A stretch of DNA of 64,000 nt, taken from Akkermansiaceae bacterium. Its GTDB lineage: Bacteria > Verrucomicrobiota > Verrucomicrobiia > Verrucomicrobiales > Akkermansiaceae. The stretch is taken from positions 1 through 64,000 of the forward strand of contig JANXMQ010000083.1 of the NCBI GenBank assembly GCA_025354565.1. Direction: 5' to 3'. Shown piece by piece: positions 29,458 through 37,889 of this stretch (the stretch's first letter is position 1; every line of letters begins with the position of its first letter). The translations under genes and the position numbers were made by a program. The notes under the pieces were generated by a model, which saw nothing but the letters and a program-made list of their open reading frames with translations, ran no database searches and was not told the DNA's origin.

Positions 29458-30009
29458 CTACTTCGGCGTTTCAGCCGGAGCAGGCGCCGGCGGAGTCACA
29501 GGTGCCGGAGGCGTGACAGGTGAAGGCTCGGTGGAAGGTGGTGGTTCAGGGGCGGGTGTTGTATTCTTAGGTGCCTCGACCGGTGCGGGCGGCACAACCG
29601 GTGCAGGCATCTCGACCGGGGCCGGGATTTCCTTGGGAAGCTCATCGCTCAACGATTTCGGAAGAGCCTTGTCATCGGGCTTTTGCGGTTTTGCCAGCTC
29701 CACTTTCGGCGCAGAGTCGGCCTTGGTGACGGTGCTGTGGGTCTTGTTCTGCTGGCCGATCAAGACCGCAAGCGTGAGACTCAGGAGGAAAAACAGCGAA
29801 CCCAGATAGACGGTGCCACGTTGCAGGACATTGGTCGTGCGGGCACCGAAGACCTGATCCGTAACGCCGCCACCAAAGGCCGCGCCCAGACCTTCCTGCT
29901 TCGGCCGCTGCATCAAAATGACCAAGGTCATGAGCAAACAGACGACGACGAAAATAACGAGCAGCAGGTTGATGCTAATGGAAAGCCAGTTGATAACAGC
30001 AAAAGTCAT
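29458..30009 (-). CDS. secG: Protein translocase subunit SecG with Pro-rich tail
   Basis: Accessory subunit of the SecYEG channel. Residues 1-85 are a normal SecG: span one (LLLVIFVVVCLLMTLVIL), the conserved loop MQRPKQEGLGAAFGGG, FGARTTNVLQRGT, and span two (LGSLFFLLSLTLAVLI). The remaining ~98 residues are a hydrophilic proline, alanine and glutamate-rich tail (for example PAPVEMPAPVVPPAPVEAP), longer than in proteobacterial SecG. Similar tails occur in other verrucomicrobial SecG proteins as far as I recall. Its start is 150 bases from the phosphatase gene. Confidence 0.92.
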   Translation of the reverse strand: MTFAVINWLSISINLLLVIFVVVCLLMTLVILMQRPKQEGLGAAFGGGVTDQVFGARTTNVLQRGTVYLGSLFFLLSLTLAVLIGQQNKTHSTVTKADSAPKVELAKPQKPDDKALPKSLSDELPKEIPAPVEMPAPVVPPAPVEAPKNTTPAPEPPPSTEPSPVTPPAPVTPPAPAPAETPK

Positions 30010-30159
30010 GGGCGCGGGACTATGGGTGGCGCTTCCGACCTTGTAAAGCGGCGAGTTTTTGGAAAATCGCCATTTTTGAAAGTCTGGAAATTCGCTGATT
30101 TTATTGGATCCAGGGCAATGTGTCGGTAACCAACGATGGGCAGGTGGCAGATCGGCGAT

Positions 30160-30984
30160 TCAGGATACTGCCGTGCAAATCGTGATGAGGATCAGGCTGG
30201 CATCGTCGCTTCCCGCGTTGTCGATCGCGCGTTTAAGGAGAGTCATAGCAGTGGCTTCGGGATTTTCAGGGCAGCGGGCGAGGGCTTCGGAAATGTGTCG
30301 TTCCCAGAGACCGTCGATGAGGCCATCCGAGCAAATCAGCAAGCGGTCGCCCGGCTCATAGGGGATTGCGGCAAAGTGGGGATTGACTCTGGCGTGGCCG
30401 CCGCCGACGACTTCGTAGAGCGCCGCGCGGCGTGGGTGAGTGCGGTATTGGATTTCGCTGATTTCTCCGCGCCGCCACTGGCCCCAAGCGAGGGAATGAT
30501 CGCGGCTGAGTTGTTCGAGCATGCCGCCGCGTGAGCGGTAAATGCGGGAATCTCCGACATTGGCGAGATAGACATTTTCCGGCGTAAACCAGGCGAGCGC
30601 GAGGGTGGCAGCCATGCCGGATTTCTCGCTACAGTCACGGGCGGCGGCATTGATTTGCTCGTGGATGCTGCGCAAGGCCTTGCCGAGGTGAGTGAGTGAG
30701 TCCGGGAAAAATCCAGCCGCAGCGGCCTTGAAGGTTTCCGGGATGATTTCGGTCATCTGCTGAAGGATGCTCGCGGCGGCGATGTCGCCTGCATTGCCAC
30801 CGCCCATGCCGTCGGAAATGGCGAAAACGAGGTCATGGTTTGACAGGGCACGGCAGCCGTTTTCTGGTAGAATTTCCGCACCCTGCGGGCCAGAGGCGAA
30901 GGTGATAAGCGAGTCTTCGTTGCGCGGCTTGCGGGAGCCGCTGTGGCTCATGGCGGCCCATTGCAAGATCGCGGCTTCGGTCAC
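30160..30984 (-). CDS. PP2C-family protein serine/threonine phosphatase
   Basis: A 274-residue cytoplasmic phosphatase. PP2C motifs in order: SHSGSRKPRNEDS (motif 1, Arg and Glu-Asp), FAISDGMGGGNAGDIAA (motif 2, metal-binding Asp), then NVGDSRIYR with LEQLSRDHS, and ICSDGLID and DASLILI near the C-terminus with further metal acids. The set is complete, so it should be active with Mn or Mg. It lies directly downstream of a very small kinase-like gene on the same strand with a gap of about 30 bases, suggesting an opposing kinase/phosphatase pair. Confidence 0.93.
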   Translation of the reverse strand: MTEAAILQWAAMSHSGSRKPRNEDSLITFASGPQGAEILPENGCRALSNHDLVFAISDGMGGGNAGDIAAASILQQMTEIIPETFKAAAAGFFPDSLTHLGKALRSIHEQINAAARDCSEKSGMAATLALAWFTPENVYLANVGDSRIYRSRGGMLEQLSRDHSLAWGQWRRGEISEIQYRTHPRRAALYEVVGGGHARVNPHFAAIPYEPGDRLLICSDGLIDGLWERHISEALARCPENPEATAMTLLKRAIDNAGSDDASLILITICTAVS

Positions 30985-31014
30985 GGGTGGGTTTTTCGGG
31001 TGAAAAGGGGAGCC

Positions 31015-31509
31015 TCAGGGGTGCGGCGGTGGCAGGATTTCCGCGAGCTCGAAGTCGATGATGCAGAAGCAGCCCAACTTGTCCGAGTAAGTAATGTTGC
31101 GTGGCTCGGCATCGAGGTGGCGGACACCGTATTCGCGTTCGAGCTTGGCGAAGAGTTTGGCCGCTTTTTCCGCCGTGAGCTGCGGTGCCGGGCGACCGCA
31201 GTTGGTCGAGACGAAATAGAGTTCCTCAGGATGCTCTTCCAACAAGCGTGGCACATACGGACAGCCTCGATCTTCGAGCACTTTGAGCACCGCAACCTCC
31301 ATGGCGTAGCGCTTGTCTGCATCCGTGCCACGCAGGCGCTTGTGGACGTGGCCGTAAAAATCGACCCGCACGTTCGAGCGGATGCCGTCTTTGAGTGGTT
31401 CAATGCCCATGCGCTGGCCCTGACAAAACGCACGGCTGGCGATCCTGTCACGCTTTTTCAGGAAATCGGACAAAGCGGGTAGCCAGTTTGATGGGCGTGA
31501 CGGCATCAA
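31015..31509 (-). CDS. Minimal protein-kinase-like protein
   Basis: Only 164 residues. The catalytic loop of the kinase/aminoglycoside-phosphotransferase fold is visible as GVRHLDAEPRNI (His131, Asp133, Asn138), followed by the metal-binding position as IDFELAEI (Asp152-Phe153-Glu154, in place of DFG). The N-lobe is short: MEVAVLKVLEDRGCPYVPRLLEE may hold the helix-C glutamate, and a glycine loop is not obvious. It resembles the small lipopolysaccharide-kinase-like family. It precedes a PP2C phosphatase in the same orientation, so a signalling pair is likely. Activity is inferred. Confidence 0.65.
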   Translation of the reverse strand: MMPSRPSNWLPALSDFLKKRDRIASRAFCQGQRMGIEPLKDGIRSNVRVDFYGHVHKRLRGTDADKRYAMEVAVLKVLEDRGCPYVPRLLEEHPEELYFVSTNCGRPAPQLTAEKAAKLFAKLEREYGVRHLDAEPRNITYSDKLGCFCIIDFELAEILPPPHP

Positions 31510-31529
31510 CTACGATTTAGAGACTGTAG

Positions 31530-31536
31530 TTTGACT
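31530..31536. repeat. Left target-site duplication of mobile element
   Basis: TTTGACT, repeated directly at 34560-34566, just outside the two ends of the element. Confidence 0.6.
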
Positions 31537-31538
31537 GG

Positions 31539-31555
31539 TAGTGGGTCAGTTTGAA
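31539..31555 (+). repeat. Left terminal inverted repeat
   Basis: TAGTGGGTCAGTTTGAA, exact complement of 34540-34556. The bases outside differ between ends (GG on the left, TAG on the right, read inward), so the exact tip is uncertain by two or three bases. Confidence 0.85.
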
Positions 31556-31610
31556 ATCCCCTCGAAATTCTTTGATTGAAGCGGTCCCGCGATGGTGCGA
31601 AACTGCAAGC

Positions 31611-31790
31611 ATGATCAGCCCCGAGCAACCCGGCCCCCCGAAGGATGAAAAGAAATCACCGCTTCCAGAGAAGCAGGAACGCGGCAAGGGTGAATGCGCG
31701 TGCGGCCACGATCACAAATCCCCCGAGGAAGAAGGCGTGGATTCAGCTCACAATTTCATGGCGCAATTTCTGAAGAAGTCCGAGGATTGA
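31611..31790 (+). CDS. Small Cys/His-containing protein, unknown
   Basis: A 59-residue reading frame, rich in Lys, Glu and Pro, with one CACGHDH motif (two Cys and two His within seven residues) that could bind a metal. No family recognised. It lies just inside the left end of the mobile element and points toward the HTH/ImmA gene, converging with it eight bases away. It may be a passenger gene or a chance frame; codon use is similar to the surrounding chromosome rather than to the other passenger genes. Confidence 0.45.
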   Translation: MISPEQPGPPKDEKKSPLPEKQERGKGECACGHDHKSPEEEGVDSAHNFMAQFLKKSED

Positions 31791-31798
31791 TGAACGCT

Positions 31799-32950
31799 CT
31801 ACTTCGCCTTGCGAAAAGTCACCACATTGGGCTCTTCGATTTCCGGCGATTCATCGAAATATCCATGAGGCACTGAAAACATTTGCTCAGCGATATCAAT
31901 CGGCAGGCGGAGATCGTCAAGCGTTTGGCGAGGGCTGATTCCACGCTCTTTGTCTAGCTTTTCTAAGCACTGAGCAAAAAGACGAGGACTTTCAACCTTC
32001 AATGAATCATCCAAGGGCTCGACCTTTCGCCACTTCTTCTTACTGATATTGATGTTGAGATGGCTATACTGGGCTTGCGTTATGGCATTGAGATCTAAAG
32101 CCCTTCTCATCATGGCTTGAACGGAAACGACCCACTTGGCTTTCATTTCGAGAAAGCATTTCATGGTTGGTGCCCATAGATCACCCAAAAATGCTGTCGA
32201 TGGGAGTAAAAGTGAAGACGCAAAATAATGCGCTTGATCCTCCAATAGCGCGAAGCCGTCAGTGTTCCGGGCGACATCCTTACCTACTTTGGAATGAAGC
32301 ATTATGTGGCCTAGTTCATGAGCGGCGTCGAATCGGGAGCGCGCACTCGCATGCTCAAAACTATTGAGCAAAACATGCGGAATCCCTTCAGCAAAGTAAG
32401 AAACAGCATCAAGTTTTTCCACCATCAAATTTACAGCATTCAAAACGATGCCAGAACACTCCATGTGCCAAAGTAGCCGCTTCAGTGGCTGGGTTCCAAC
32501 ACCCCAATGCTGCCGGATTTGCAGAGCAATCTCATCAATTTGTTCGTAACTGATGGCCGAAAAGTTCGGGCTTTTGACCTGAAACTCTCCCAAAGAAAAG
32601 CGCGGTAGCGTAAATGCGGTATCAAAGTGTTTCCAGATTTCAGCCTGCCAATCCAGCGCCACCTCTCCACGCGTCCTAGCGATCCGTTTCGCGGATGCGA
32701 ACGATCGCCAAAGCTTATTTCCCTCCGCGACATCAATTACCGGATTGGTGAAAAAATTCGGAGGGAACCGTAAAATCTGATAAAGCCCCACGAAGTTATC
32801 CGGTCCTGGCCGAACATCCCCACCCAAGTATTTAGTGATCGTAGAGGCATTGACGTGCAGTTGCTCTGCAAGCTGAGCTTTGCCAACCATTCGAAACTCC
32901 ATCGCTTGGGCGAGTCTCTTTCCACAAAAATTATCGACACCAATTTGCAT
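31799..32950 (-). CDS. HTH and ImmA/IrrE-type metallopeptidase protein
   Basis: 383 residues from the ATG at 32950. Residues ~8-60 are a Cro/C1-type HTH (KRLAQAMEFRMVGKAQLAEQLHVNASTITKYLGG). Residues ~115-255 form a zinc peptidase of the ImmA/IrrE family (COG2856): SRFDAAHELGHIMLH with His211, Glu212 and His215, and a downstream AHYFASSLLLPSTAFLGD block that supplies the third ligand region. Such proteins cleave a partner repressor or toxin. The ATG overlaps the stop of the upstream gene (TGATG), so the two are translationally coupled. A likely regulator of a defence, prophage or toxin-antitoxin module. Confidence 0.85.
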   Translation of the reverse strand: MQIGVDNFCGKRLAQAMEFRMVGKAQLAEQLHVNASTITKYLGGDVRPGPDNFVGLYQILRFPPNFFTNPVIDVAEGNKLWRSFASAKRIARTRGEVALDWQAEIWKHFDTAFTLPRFSLGEFQVKSPNFSAISYEQIDEIALQIRQHWGVGTQPLKRLLWHMECSGIVLNAVNLMVEKLDAVSYFAEGIPHVLLNSFEHASARSRFDAAHELGHIMLHSKVGKDVARNTDGFALLEDQAHYFASSLLLPSTAFLGDLWAPTMKCFLEMKAKWVVSVQAMMRRALDLNAITQAQYSHLNINISKKKWRKVEPLDDSLKVESPRLFAQCLEKLDKERGISPRQTLDDLRLPIDIAEQMFSVPHGYFDESPEIEEPNVVTFRKAK

Positions 32951-33639
32951 CACGCTCCGTGCTTTCTCTTTTCTTCCTCATGGCGGAACTTGAAATCAAA
33001 CAGCTCTTCAGGAGCCATTTCGGCAATTTTCGCCTGTATCTTCACGATCTCCTCAATGGTGAACGTGGCTAGTCTCTTACGCCCATTGGCAAAGACCAGC
33101 TCAATCGAGCCAATATCCGAGGGTGATTCAGGGTCTTCTCGATGAAGAACTAGAAGATTGAATGGCTTAGAAAAGCCCTCTTCGGGCATATAGGTTCTCA
33201 AGGGAATCAACTCGCGCTGCTCCAGTTCCTCATTTAATCCGGTGTTTTGGACGAGGTAGAAGCTGCCATCAGGGAGTAGTTTTCCGCCTGTCAGGTGATG
33301 GTGTGTCACCACATACTTACCCACCTTTAGCTCGACGTGGTTGTTGGAGCCATTATCCAGCCCCATGCAAACGTCGGTAACTTCTACGGAATCCGGCCAC
33401 TGCCCGCCAAGTTTTCGGAAGCCGTTGTTCAAATAGGAGCGGCGACGATTGCCTCGCTCTCCTTTCTCATCGGCCTTTCCAATCTCTGGATCGAACTTGG
33501 CGTTTCGGTATGCGTTGAAATAGGACGAACTGGCTTTTCGTCCTGCCTCCGCCCAGAATCCTTCAGGAAACGTGAGCGCCATATCATTCGCCAAGATGGC
33601 GGCATTTTTCAGAATGTTCACGCCACGCAGAATGCGCAT
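32950..33639 (-). CDS. Unknown protein coupled to HTH/ImmA gene
   Basis: About 229 residues, starting at ATG 33639 (a later ATG at MALTFPEGFW is possible). I recognise no family. It is soluble with no membrane span. Visible features are a conserved-looking centre (DVCMGLDNGSNNHVELKVGKYVVTHHHL), which contains a His triad, a run of short beta-like segments, and a charged helical C-terminus (FRHEEEKRKHG). The following gene starts inside its stop codon, so the two products are made together; it is likely the effector or substrate of the peptidase. The composition is A+T-rich, suggesting transfer. Confidence 0.7.
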   Translation of the reverse strand: MRILRGVNILKNAAILANDMALTFPEGFWAEAGRKASSSYFNAYRNAKFDPEIGKADEKGERGNRRRSYLNNGFRKLGGQWPDSVEVTDVCMGLDNGSNNHVELKVGKYVVTHHHLTGGKLLPDGSFYLVQNTGLNEELEQRELIPLRTYMPEEGFSKPFNLLVLHREDPESPSDIGSIELVFANGRKRLATFTIEEIVKIQAKIAEMAPEELFDFKFRHEEEKRKHGA

Positions 33640-33739
33640 CAAAATGCCGTTTGCAATACAAAATATCGAGAATTATCCTTTTTGTGCAATTTTTTCGTTT
33701 TAATTTGCTTTTTGAGGTTAGGATTGATATCCCATGCAT

Positions 33740-34537
33740 ATGAACCGCACCGCAACAGAGAAAAGAGCGATGATCATCCGCTGCCTTACCGAAGGAAACT
33801 CAATCCGCAACAGCCAAGAATCCACAAGTGGGGGACATCTGGACATGGACGGCTCTTTGCCGCGATACCAAGCTGGTTCCTTCATGGCTTGTTGCGGATC
33901 GCGGACAACGTGCTGCCGCCCAAATCGTTGATGACCTTGCCGGACGGCCCGCGGGACGCGTCCAGATCAGCAAAGACGGGCACAGGGCATACGTTCACGC
34001 GGATCAAGTGAGGATGTGGACTACGGACGCCTGATCAAGGTTTACGGCACGGATAACGAGGGCCGTGAAATCGTAATTCGTGCCGACAAGGTTCCTACCA
34101 TTGGAAATCCCGAAATGGACAATATTTGCACAAGCCACGTTGAGAGACAGAATTTAACGATGAGAATGCAGATGCGCCGATTCACGCGCTTGAGCAACGG
34201 CTTATCCAAAAAGGCTGAGAATCACGCGGCGATGGTATCCATCCATTTCCTGAACTACAATTTCGTCCGCAGGCATCAAACCCTCATGACTGCGCCAGCA
34301 GTGGCGGCAGGTGTGATTAGCAAGCCGATGACGCTGGAAGAACTTCTGGATCTTTTTGACGAATTCCGCTCAGACCTGTATCCCGTGAACCGTCCGCTTC
34401 GCTACCGTCCGCACTCAAACCGCGAAACCTACGAACCGCAGGCACCGCTTACGCCGTGGTATCTCGATCCTGAAAGCGGGGGTAGATGCCCGCCAATGGA
34501 TCAGCGGAAACCGGGGATTGCTTATGGTGACGAATAA
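33740..34537 (+). pseudogene. Decayed IS1-family-like transposase
   Basis: The N-terminus (MNRTATEKRAMIIRCLTEGNSIR, from 33740) and C-terminus (VDYGRLIKVYG to HVERQNLTMRMQMRRFTRLSNG, from 34016) resemble the IS1-family ISMhu11-type transposase and share one frame. The middle (GDIWTWTALCRDTKLV, KDGHRAY, about 33828-34030) is in another frame. Against the family, roughly 60 residues are missing near 33815, where the HTH/zinc-finger part should be, and a second frameshift sits near 34010. The first catalytic Asp (expected in AIDADTK) appears replaced, while the later Asp and Glu remain. It cannot encode an active enzyme. Confidence 0.82.
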
Positions 34538-34539
34538 AA

Positions 34540-34556
34540 TTCAAACTGACCCACTA
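34540..34556 (-). repeat. Right terminal inverted repeat
   Basis: Exact complement of the 17-bp left repeat at 31539-31555; it begins two bases after the transposase stop codon. Confidence 0.85.
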
Positions 34557-34559
34557 CTA

Positions 34560-34566
34560 TTTGACT
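34560..34566. repeat. Right target-site duplication of mobile element
   Basis: TTTGACT, direct copy of 31530-31536. Confidence 0.6.
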
Positions 34567-34660
34567 CCGCATTACATATATTGTAACAAGTGATAAACTA
34601 GGCTGATTCCTAGCCATCGAGCTGGATATTTCGTCGGTGATCGGGTTTTATCGGTCCGTG

Positions 34661-35692
34661 ATGAATCAATTGCAAGACAACGTCGCCGAATTGATGGCGG
34701 ATACGAACGAGCGGATCGGCAAGACCCGGCGTCCGCTATTCCGGATTTATGAAATCCATTCTGCCATCCGCAGTGGCAATTACCCGAACTGCACCAAGCT
34801 GGCCGAGCTGCTTTGTGTGCAGCGCAAAACGATCCAGCGCGACATCACGTTTATGCGCGACGAACTCAATTTACCCGTCAAATACGAGGACGCCCTACAT
34901 GGGTTTTACTACGAGTCGGACGTTTCGGATTTTCCGGTATTTCAAATAACCGCCGAGGAGTTGGCGGGCTTGTTTTTGGCTCGCACGGCCATGGATTCGG
35001 TTCGCGGAACTGCCTTGGCCGAGGTCATGCAGAAGACGTTTGCGAAGCTCACCAAGGGCATGCAGGGCAAAATCCAGTTCGCTTGGAACGATCTGGATGT
35101 GGCTTTTTCCCGCAAGGCCGTCGAGCAGCATCCTCGTGACATAAAGCTCTTCGGCGTAATTGCAGAGTCAATTCTCAATCAACTTGTTACAACCTTTTAT
35201 TACCGAAAACTAGGAGCGGAGCACGCGGAGTCCAGACAGGTGCAACCGCTCCATCTGGGCGAGGTCGAGGGTGGTTGGTATTTGATCGGTATGGACATCG
35301 CGCGTGGCGCACTGCGAACTTTTGCTCTGCCACGGATCACCCGCTTCAAGGTCACAACTAAACAATTTGAGCGCCCCTCAAATTTTGCTGGAAACGAACA
35401 CTTGAAACAATCGTTTGGCATTTGGAGTGTGGCTGGTGATTACTCCCGCCAAGTGGTCCGAGTGGAGCTGAAAAACTACGCCGCCAGGTTGGCGCAGGAA
35501 CGTCGTTGGCATCCGACCCAGGAAGTTTCCGCGCTCAATGCGAAGGGCAGCCGGGTGGAAATCCGTTTCGAGGTGGGACGATTGGAGGAGGTCTTGCGCT
35601 GGGTTCTGAGCTTCGGCAGTCAGGCGAAGGTGCTGGGGCCGCCGGAATTGGTGAAAATGGTGCGCGACGAGGTCGAAGCGATGCGAGCTTGA
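34661..35692 (+). CDS. WYL-domain transcriptional regulator
   Basis: A 343-residue DNA-binding regulator. The ATG at 34661 is preferred to an upstream in-frame GTG at 34637. An N-terminal DeoR-like winged helix (RPLFRIYEIHSAIRSGNYPNCTKLAELLCVQRKTIQRDI) is followed by the linker region LNLPVKYEDALHGFYY. The WYL domain spans about 165-240 and shows the name motif as GGWYLIGMDI with an Arg-rich finish, and the C-terminal WCX domain ends the protein. WYL proteins sense nucleic-acid or nucleotide ligands and often control defence genes. It lies beside the mobile element, outside its duplication. Confidence 0.9.
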   Translation: MNQLQDNVAELMADTNERIGKTRRPLFRIYEIHSAIRSGNYPNCTKLAELLCVQRKTIQRDITFMRDELNLPVKYEDALHGFYYESDVSDFPVFQITAEELAGLFLARTAMDSVRGTALAEVMQKTFAKLTKGMQGKIQFAWNDLDVAFSRKAVEQHPRDIKLFGVIAESILNQLVTTFYYRKLGAEHAESRQVQPLHLGEVEGGWYLIGMDIARGALRTFALPRITRFKVTTKQFERPSNFAGNEHLKQSFGIWSVAGDYSRQVVRVELKNYAARLAQERRWHPTQEVSALNAKGSRVEIRFEVGRLEEVLRWVLSFGSQAKVLGPPELVKMVRDEVEAMRA

Positions 35693-35768
35693 GGGCTACG
35701 ATTTTCCTCACGCATGATGCAGGTAAGAGCCATCGACAAAGCGAATATTCGCTCCTAGTCTCGCCGTC

Positions 35769-37280
35769 ATGTGCAAATTTTTCCTCCCCCTTGTCATCGG
35801 CCTAAACCTTATCGCGAGCGCTGCGCCGGAAACTGAAAAGCCTGCCGAAGCCCCCTCAAAAGAGAAAGAGGCTCCATCGACCAAAGTGAGCGAGCCTGTA
35901 ATCCGGGAATCCAGCGTAATGATCGACGGCAAAAAAGTTCCCTACAAGGTCACCACCGGCAAGCTGCAACTCAAGGCGGACGACGGCAAGGCACGGGCCT
36001 CGATATTTCACGTGAGCTACGAGCGCACCGATACCAAGGATGTGGCCACGCGCCCATTGATGTTCGCCTTCAATGGCGGTCCTGGCTCGTCGGCGGTGTG
36101 GTTGCACCTCGGAGTCTTAGGCCCGAAAATTGTCAAACTTCCTGGCGATGGGACGACGGCGGCATTTCCTCCGGCGCGAGTCGTGGACAATCCGCTGAGT
36201 ATTCTGGATGTGTGTGATTTGGTGTTCGTGGACCCTGTTTCCACTGGCTACAGTCGTGCGGAAAAGGACGTGAAACCGGGAGATTTCCACGGACTCGATG
36301 AGGACATCGAGTCGGTCGGAGATTTTGTCCGGCGCTGGGTCAGCGAGCATGATCGTTGGGCTTCGCCGAAATACATTCTCGGCGAATCCTATGGCGGCAT
36401 CCGGGTGGCTGGCCTGTCCAATCATTTGCAATCGCGCTACGGGATGAGCCTCAATGGCGTTGTGCTGCTATCATCCTTGCTGGATTTTTCCACCCTGCAA
36501 TCGGCCCAAGGCAATAATCTGGCATATGAAGTTTACCTGCCATCTCTAACCGGAACTGCGCATTTTCATCAGAAAATCCGCGGGGATCGAGACGCGCTGG
36601 TGAAGGAAAGCACCGCCTTCGCGTTTGGCGAATACGCCGCAGCCTTGCTCAAAGGCAATGATCTTGATCAAACAACTCGACAGGCGCTCGCGGAAAAATT
36701 GGCACGCTTGACCGGCATCGACGCTGCGATTTGGCTGGACCACGATATGCGGTTGGATCCCGGAACTTTCCGCTGTGAATTGCTGCGCAAGGAAGGCAAG
36801 GTCATTGGTCGCTTCGATGCGCGGGTCGCGTGGGACACTACTGACAAATCGGCGGACTCAGCGGAATATGACCCATCTTATGCCTTAGCTTACGGGGCGT
36901 TTTCCTCTGCCATGCTCGATTATCTCGGCCGCGAATTGGGCTATAAAGAGGATCAACCCTACGAAATTCTAACACCCAAAGTCAACCCGTGGCGCTGGAA
37001 CACCAGCAACGAAGTTGTCAATCTAAGCAGCCGACTGGCTTCAGCCATGAGGGACAATCCGCATCTCCGGGTGCTGGTGATGGGCGGGCGCACCGATCTA
37101 GCAACCCCACCGGAGGGTATTGCCTACTCGATCCGGCAGATGTTGAATTTGCCACGCGGCGTGCGGAAAAACATCACGACCGCCTTTTTCGACGGTGGTC
37201 ACATGTTCTATTTGAATCCACCGGATCTCGTAAAATGCCGGGCGAGCCTCGTTGAGTTCATTCAAGCTGGCAAACCTTGA
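35769..37280 (+). CDS. Secreted S10-type serine carboxypeptidase
   Basis: 503 residues with a signal peptide (cleavage near ASA, about residue 18) and a short charged linker. The peptidase S10 fold is clear: FAFNGGPGSSAVWLHLG oxyanion segment, VDPVSTGYSRA, the nucleophile elbow GESYGG with Ser207, and the His block DGGHMFYLNPPD near the C-terminus; the catalytic Asp is likely in MGGRTDLATPP. It would trim C-terminal residues from peptides in the periplasm or outside. No clear partner; the DUF4870 gene follows directly. Confidence 0.9.
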   Translation: MCKFFLPLVIGLNLIASAAPETEKPAEAPSKEKEAPSTKVSEPVIRESSVMIDGKKVPYKVTTGKLQLKADDGKARASIFHVSYERTDTKDVATRPLMFAFNGGPGSSAVWLHLGVLGPKIVKLPGDGTTAAFPPARVVDNPLSILDVCDLVFVDPVSTGYSRAEKDVKPGDFHGLDEDIESVGDFVRRWVSEHDRWASPKYILGESYGGIRVAGLSNHLQSRYGMSLNGVVLLSSLLDFSTLQSAQGNNLAYEVYLPSLTGTAHFHQKIRGDRDALVKESTAFAFGEYAAALLKGNDLDQTTRQALAEKLARLTGIDAAIWLDHDMRLDPGTFRCELLRKEGKVIGRFDARVAWDTTDKSADSAEYDPSYALAYGAFSSAMLDYLGRELGYKEDQPYEILTPKVNPWRWNTSNEVVNLSSRLASAMRDNPHLRVLVMGGRTDLATPPEGIAYSIRQMLNLPRGVRKNITTAFFDGGHMFYLNPPDLVKCRASLVEFIQAGKP

Positions 37281-37285
37281 AATCT

Positions 37286-37735
37286 ATGCAGGACTCATTT
37301 TCAGAATACTCCCCTATCCCGCCGCCAATTCCGGCTGTTACTGTTAGACCTCCGCCGATCAATGCTGGAGCATGGTCTTCTTACTTGCCGCCGATGGTGA
37401 CTGAAGATGAGAAGACGCTGGGTTTGCTAGCTCACTTGTTAGGAATTTTCACCGGATTCCTGGGCCCGCTCGTCCTGTGGTTGGTGAAAAAGGATAGCAG
37501 CCCGTATATCGCCCACCATGCCCGTGAAGCATTGAATTTTCAAATCACTCTACACTTGGTTCTCATTGGTCTAGGCGCGATGACTTTGATTCTACTACTT
37601 GTATTCGTGGGGATTTTGCTGGTTCCGGTGTTGATTGCGGTGCCGATCCTCGCGCTCATCGCGGAAATCCTTGCCGCCATCGCCGCGCAGAAAGGCGAGT
37701 GGCACCGCTATCCGTTTTGCATCCGTTTGGTATGA
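37286..37735 (+). CDS. DUF4870 small membrane protein
   Basis: A 149-residue protein, ATG at 37286 just six bases after the peptidase stop, so likely the same transcript. After a proline-rich cytoplasmic N-terminus the DUF4870 domain is clear: EDEKTLGLLAHLLGIFTGFLGPLVLWLVKKDSSPYIAHHAREALNFQ, followed by two long hydrophobic segments. Family members are found in many bacteria and have no established function. Confidence 0.88.
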   Translation: MQDSFSEYSPIPPPIPAVTVRPPPINAGAWSSYLPPMVTEDEKTLGLLAHLLGIFTGFLGPLVLWLVKKDSSPYIAHHAREALNFQITLHLVLIGLGAMTLILLLVFVGILLVPVLIAVPILALIAEILAAIAAQKGEWHRYPFCIRLV

Positions 37736-37889
37736 GCGCTGCCTGACGATTCCAGGTAGGCATGATCGAGGTTCATGTGAGATTGGAGTACGCTTCACTC
37801 TGTTAGAATCTTGATGGGTGAGTTTGGCAGGTCATGCGCTTCATGAGCGATATATGAGCGCCAACCAGCTCCGAACCACAATACCATCC

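Larger units (their letters stand above)
31537..34559. mobile_element. IS1-family-like element with passenger genes
   Basis: A 3.0-kb unit bounded by 17-bp perfect inverted repeats, TAGTGGGTCAGTTTGAA at 31539-31555 and its complement at 34540-34556, and flanked by direct repeats TTTGACT (31530-31536, 34560-34566). The right end holds a transposase whose stop is two bases from the right repeat, as in an insertion sequence. Between the left repeat and the transposase lie a small reading frame, an HTH/ImmA-type gene and an unknown gene. The passenger region is A+T-rich (bases 32401-32460 are 22/60 G+C). The transposase is broken, so the copy is probably immobile by itself. Confidence 0.75.

Noticed and set aside
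33337-34011. A 224-codon rightward frame antisense to the unknown passenger gene
   Set aside because: It crosses from that gene's antisense into the broken transposase and has no coherent protein signature.
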